A stretch of 8,835 nt of DNA from an uncultured Eubacteriales bacterium (GTDB taxonomy: Bacteria > Bacillota > Clostridia > Christensenellales > Aristaeellaceae): the NCBI GenBank assembly GCA_900548125.1, contig URJN01000079.1, positions 1 to 8,835 of the forward strand. Reading direction: 5' to 3'. Below the pieces are notes generated by a model, which worked only from the letters and a program-made list of their open reading frames with translations, ran no database searches and was not told the DNA's origin. This document shows positions 7,401 through 8,835 of this stretch, piece after piece; position 1 is the stretch's first letter, and every line of letters starts with the position of its first letter. The translations under genes and the position numbers were made by a program.

Positions 7401-8818
7401 TGAACTTCTCGGGCGTCTATCAGCCGCGTGCGCACGCCTACATTGAAGAGCTGTTTGGCAAGGGCTACTGCTATCGAGCGGGAACCATCGGCACGCTGGC
7501 GGATAAAACGGCTTACGGATACGTCAAGAAATACTGCGAGGAGCGCGGACTGACGCTTTCCGAAGCGGAGATGAACCGGCTTGCGCTGGGCTGTGTCGGC
7601 GTCAAGCGCACGACGGGTCAGCATCCGGCAGGCATGGTCGTTTTGCCGAAGGAATACGAGATTCAGCAATTCGTCGCCATTCAGCATCCGGCGAATGACA
7701 TGACCAGTCCGGTCATTACGACACACTATGATTTCGGCTCGATGCACGATGTATTGGTCAAGCTGGACGTTCTGGGACACGATGACCCGACGATGATTCG
7801 CATGCTCATGGACTTGACGGGCATTGACGCGCGGACAATTCCGCTGACCGATCCGGATGTCATTTCGCTCTTTTCCGGTACGGAGGCACTGGGCGTCACG
7901 CCGGAGCAAATCGGTTCCAAGACGGGTACATACGGCGTACCGGAATTCGGCACGCGGTTCGTCCGCCAGATGCTGGAGGAAACGCACCCGACGACGATGG
8001 AGGAATTGATTCGTATTTCCGGTCTGTCCCATGGCACGGACGTGTGGATTGGTAATGCGCAGGAGATCATCAAAGCGGGCATTGCGCCGCTGGCATCCTG
8101 TATCTGCTGCCGCGACGATATCATGAATGCGCTCATCGATTATGGTGTTGCGCCGAAGATGTCGTTTGACACGATGGAATCCGTCCGAAAAGGCAGAGGA
8201 CTTAAACCGGAAATGGAACAGGCGATGATTGAGCATAACGTTCCGGCATGGTTCATTGATTCCTGTAAGAAGATCAAGTACATGTTCCCGAAGGGGCACG
8301 CGGTCGCCTACGTTACGATGGCGCTGCGCATTGCATGGTATAAAGTGCATCGTCCGGCGGCGTATTACTGCGCATATTATACGGTTCGTGCGGACTGCTT
8401 TGACGCGAGCATACTGGGCGGTTCGCTGGAATCCATACGGGCGCGTTACAAAGAGATGGAGGAAAACAGCAAGGATTTGACGCAGAAGGACAAAGACCTG
8501 ATGATTATCATGGAGCTGGTCATCGAGATGCTTTGCCGAGGCATCAGGCTTGCGCCGGTAGACCTTTATCAATCCGACGCGACGAAATTCCAGGTCGTCA
8601 ATGACAAGCTGATTCGCATGCCATTTAACGCCTTGCCGGGCTTGGGCGAAGCCGCCGCACAGAGCATCGTGGATGCACGCGAGCAGTCGCCGTTCATTTC
8701 CATCGAGGATTTGAGAAACCGCACGAAGATATCCGCGTCGCTGATCGATCTTCTGCGGGAGGGCGGATGTCTTGGCAATCTGCCGGACAGCAACCAGACG
8801 ACCCTATTTTCTTTCTGA
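4472..8818 (+). CDS. polC: DNA polymerase III alpha subunit, Gram-positive PolC type with 3'-5' proofreading exonuclease
   Basis: This 1448-residue replicative polymerase matches the usual PolC length (about 1440). Domains in order: an N-terminal domain (1-155); a charged helical linker (about 156-205); an OB fold (about 225-335); PHP part 1 with HMH (349-351) and TDHG (381-384); an inserted DnaQ-like exonuclease (about 428-590) with DFE (D434, E436), HNAKFD (D519) and H572-x4-D577; PHP part 2 (about 610-760) with GDVH (740-743); then palm, thumb and fingers. The catalytic acidic residues are D974 and D976 in PDIDLNFS and D1099 in KLDVLGHDD. A zinc knuckle has C919, C922, C945 and C948. MFPKGHAVAYV (1271-1281) belongs to the fingers. 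The C-terminal duplex-DNA/helix-hairpin-helix region ends in QTTLFSF, which resembles a beta-clamp-binding peptide near the C terminus. All catalytic residues are intact. The gene is separated from ispG by 155 nt with a terminator. Confidence 0.99.
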   Translation: MAEQWEGMLEGAAQELKGHLTLDRVTANRGGDEITVYFSADVLVEERPFLSMQRALRRNFAPMRVKLIIRSPELGQDFLIDPQKYAPFIMRCVKRHHPSGAPFLGEATLECKGDVLTVLVPQDIAPKFLTQSGVGEYIEQLIENVFVTKVHVAFQAVKLREEQLEEIRRRRKVEDEQAVAEMVKEQKEQVATQEAKAVKEKPKAVFGRPITAEPLPISELTEEASKLTICGEVLTVETRELRGGEMQLLSFALTDYTNTIKCKAFLRYKPRRGRYGSAQEEDDRPPTEEEKKAVDDVIAAVKEGKWFAVRGDVKMDSFERGLVMMVNDIDGREKPMRQDTAERKRIELHMHTNMSEMDGVSSASDLIKRAAQWGHSAVAITDHGVVQAFPEAFGAAKKNKIKLIPGMEGYLTDVTVVVRDGDDRPLTDDIVVVDFETTGLNPRKCRIMEIGAVRIRNGQVVEEYSRFVNPMEPIPQEVSELTHITDAMVADANPAEVEIPKLLEFIGGAAFAAHNAKFDYSFLTEECRRLGIEIHMPVIDTLEFSRRMYPSLKSHRLGAVCKSLGISLKNAHRAVHDARATAHMLNRMLDTAREKGVTRLNEINAALTGGAIGDAYHIILLAAEQDGITNLNKIVSEGHLNYFSRRPHTPREILQKYRKGIIVGSACEAGELFRAVVDGKNDTELKRIARFYDYLEIQPIGNNAFMLREGMAEDEEQLRDFNRKIVWLGEELGIPVCATGDVHFLDPKDGKFRAIIQAAHGFKDADNQAPLYFKTTQEMLEEFSYLGKAKAEEVVIDNPAKIAARIGEVGLYPKHPEGKETFQPFWPDAADNIRNLCEEQIREWFGDNPPEIVVARKEKELSSILGYGYGTLYNIAEKLVKKSNADGYLVGSRGSVGSSYVAHLVGISEVNALPPHYRCPKCKWYTFDVDKSKYKVGVDLPPMKCPQCGEELFRDGFDIPFEVFLGFKGDKVPDIDLNFSGVYQPRAHAYIEELFGKGYCYRAGTIGTLADKTAYGYVKKYCEERGLTLSEAEMNRLALGCVGVKRTTGQHPAGMVVLPKEYEIQQFVAIQHPANDMTSPVITTHYDFGSMHDVLVKLDVLGHDDPTMIRMLMDLTGIDARTIPLTDPDVISLFSGTEALGVTPEQIGSKTGTYGVPEFGTRFVRQMLEETHPTTMEELIRISGLSHGTDVWIGNAQEIIKAGIAPLASCICCRDDIMNALIDYGVAPKMSFDTMESVRKGRGLKPEMEQAMIEHNVPAWFIDSCKKIKYMFPKGHAVAYVTMALRIAWYKVHRPAAYYCAYYTVRADCFDASILGGSLESIRARYKEMEENSKDLTQKDKDLMIIMELVIEMLCRGIRLAPVDLYQSDATKFQVVNDKLIRMPFNALPGLGEAAAQSIVDAREQSPFISIEDLRNRTKISASLIDLLREGGCLGNLPDSNQTTLFSF

Positions 8819-8835
8819 GAAGGCTTAAAAGGCGT

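Noticed and set aside
4619..8572. 1317-codon open frame on the - strand inside polC
   Set aside because: The same codon-aligned shadow effect; it ends at the TTA codon 50 of polC. The + strand carries an intact PolC with all catalytic motifs.
1..8835. Mobile elements, CRISPR arrays, tRNA/rRNA genes, defence genes or long repeats
   Set aside because: Looked for and not seen. The window is a contiguous housekeeping block with no insertion boundaries or composition shift that I can detect by eye.

Overview
This window is a conserved housekeeping block, all on the + strand. It runs from the 3' end of uppS through cdsA, dxr, rseP and ispG to a complete polC. The organism is almost certainly a Gram-positive Firmicute of the class Clostridia. 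It encodes the 1448-residue PolC-type replicative polymerase with the exonuclease inserted in the PHP domain, it makes isoprenoids by the MEP (DXP) pathway, and this gene order is familiar from Clostridia. Base composition looks moderately GC-rich by eye (not computed), so a low-GC Clostridium is unlikely. I cannot name the genus.

Layout: positions 1-214 hold the C-terminal 70 codons of undecaprenyl diphosphate synthase. Positions 229-4316 hold four genes (cdsA, dxr, rseP, ispG) separated by only 14-21 nt, each with its own Shine-Dalgarno sequence, so uppS to ispG is very probably one operon. A compact hairpin with a U-tract (4331-4358) follows ispG. Positions 4359-4471 contain a stretch that can fold into a three-way junction and shares short blocks with glycine-riboswitch aptamers. 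polC then runs from 4472 to 8818. The last 17 bases hold nothing I can call.

How the genes work together: Dxr and IspG catalyse the first committed step and the penultimate step of the MEP pathway to IPP/DMAPP. UppS polymerises those units into the C55 lipid carrier for peptidoglycan. CdsA activates phosphatidate for phospholipid synthesis. RseP is an intramembrane protease that processes membrane-anchored regulators or remnant signal peptides. The operon is therefore an envelope-building set, followed by an apparently separate transcription unit for the replicative DNA polymerase.

Nothing here looks like a defence, mobile or biosynthetic novelty. There are no repeats, IS elements, CRISPR or tRNA/rRNA genes. 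The two points most worth a second look are the structured leader in front of polC and the near-total absence of the codons TTA, CTA and TCA from about 2,790 codons. That absence produces very long but spurious antisense open frames.
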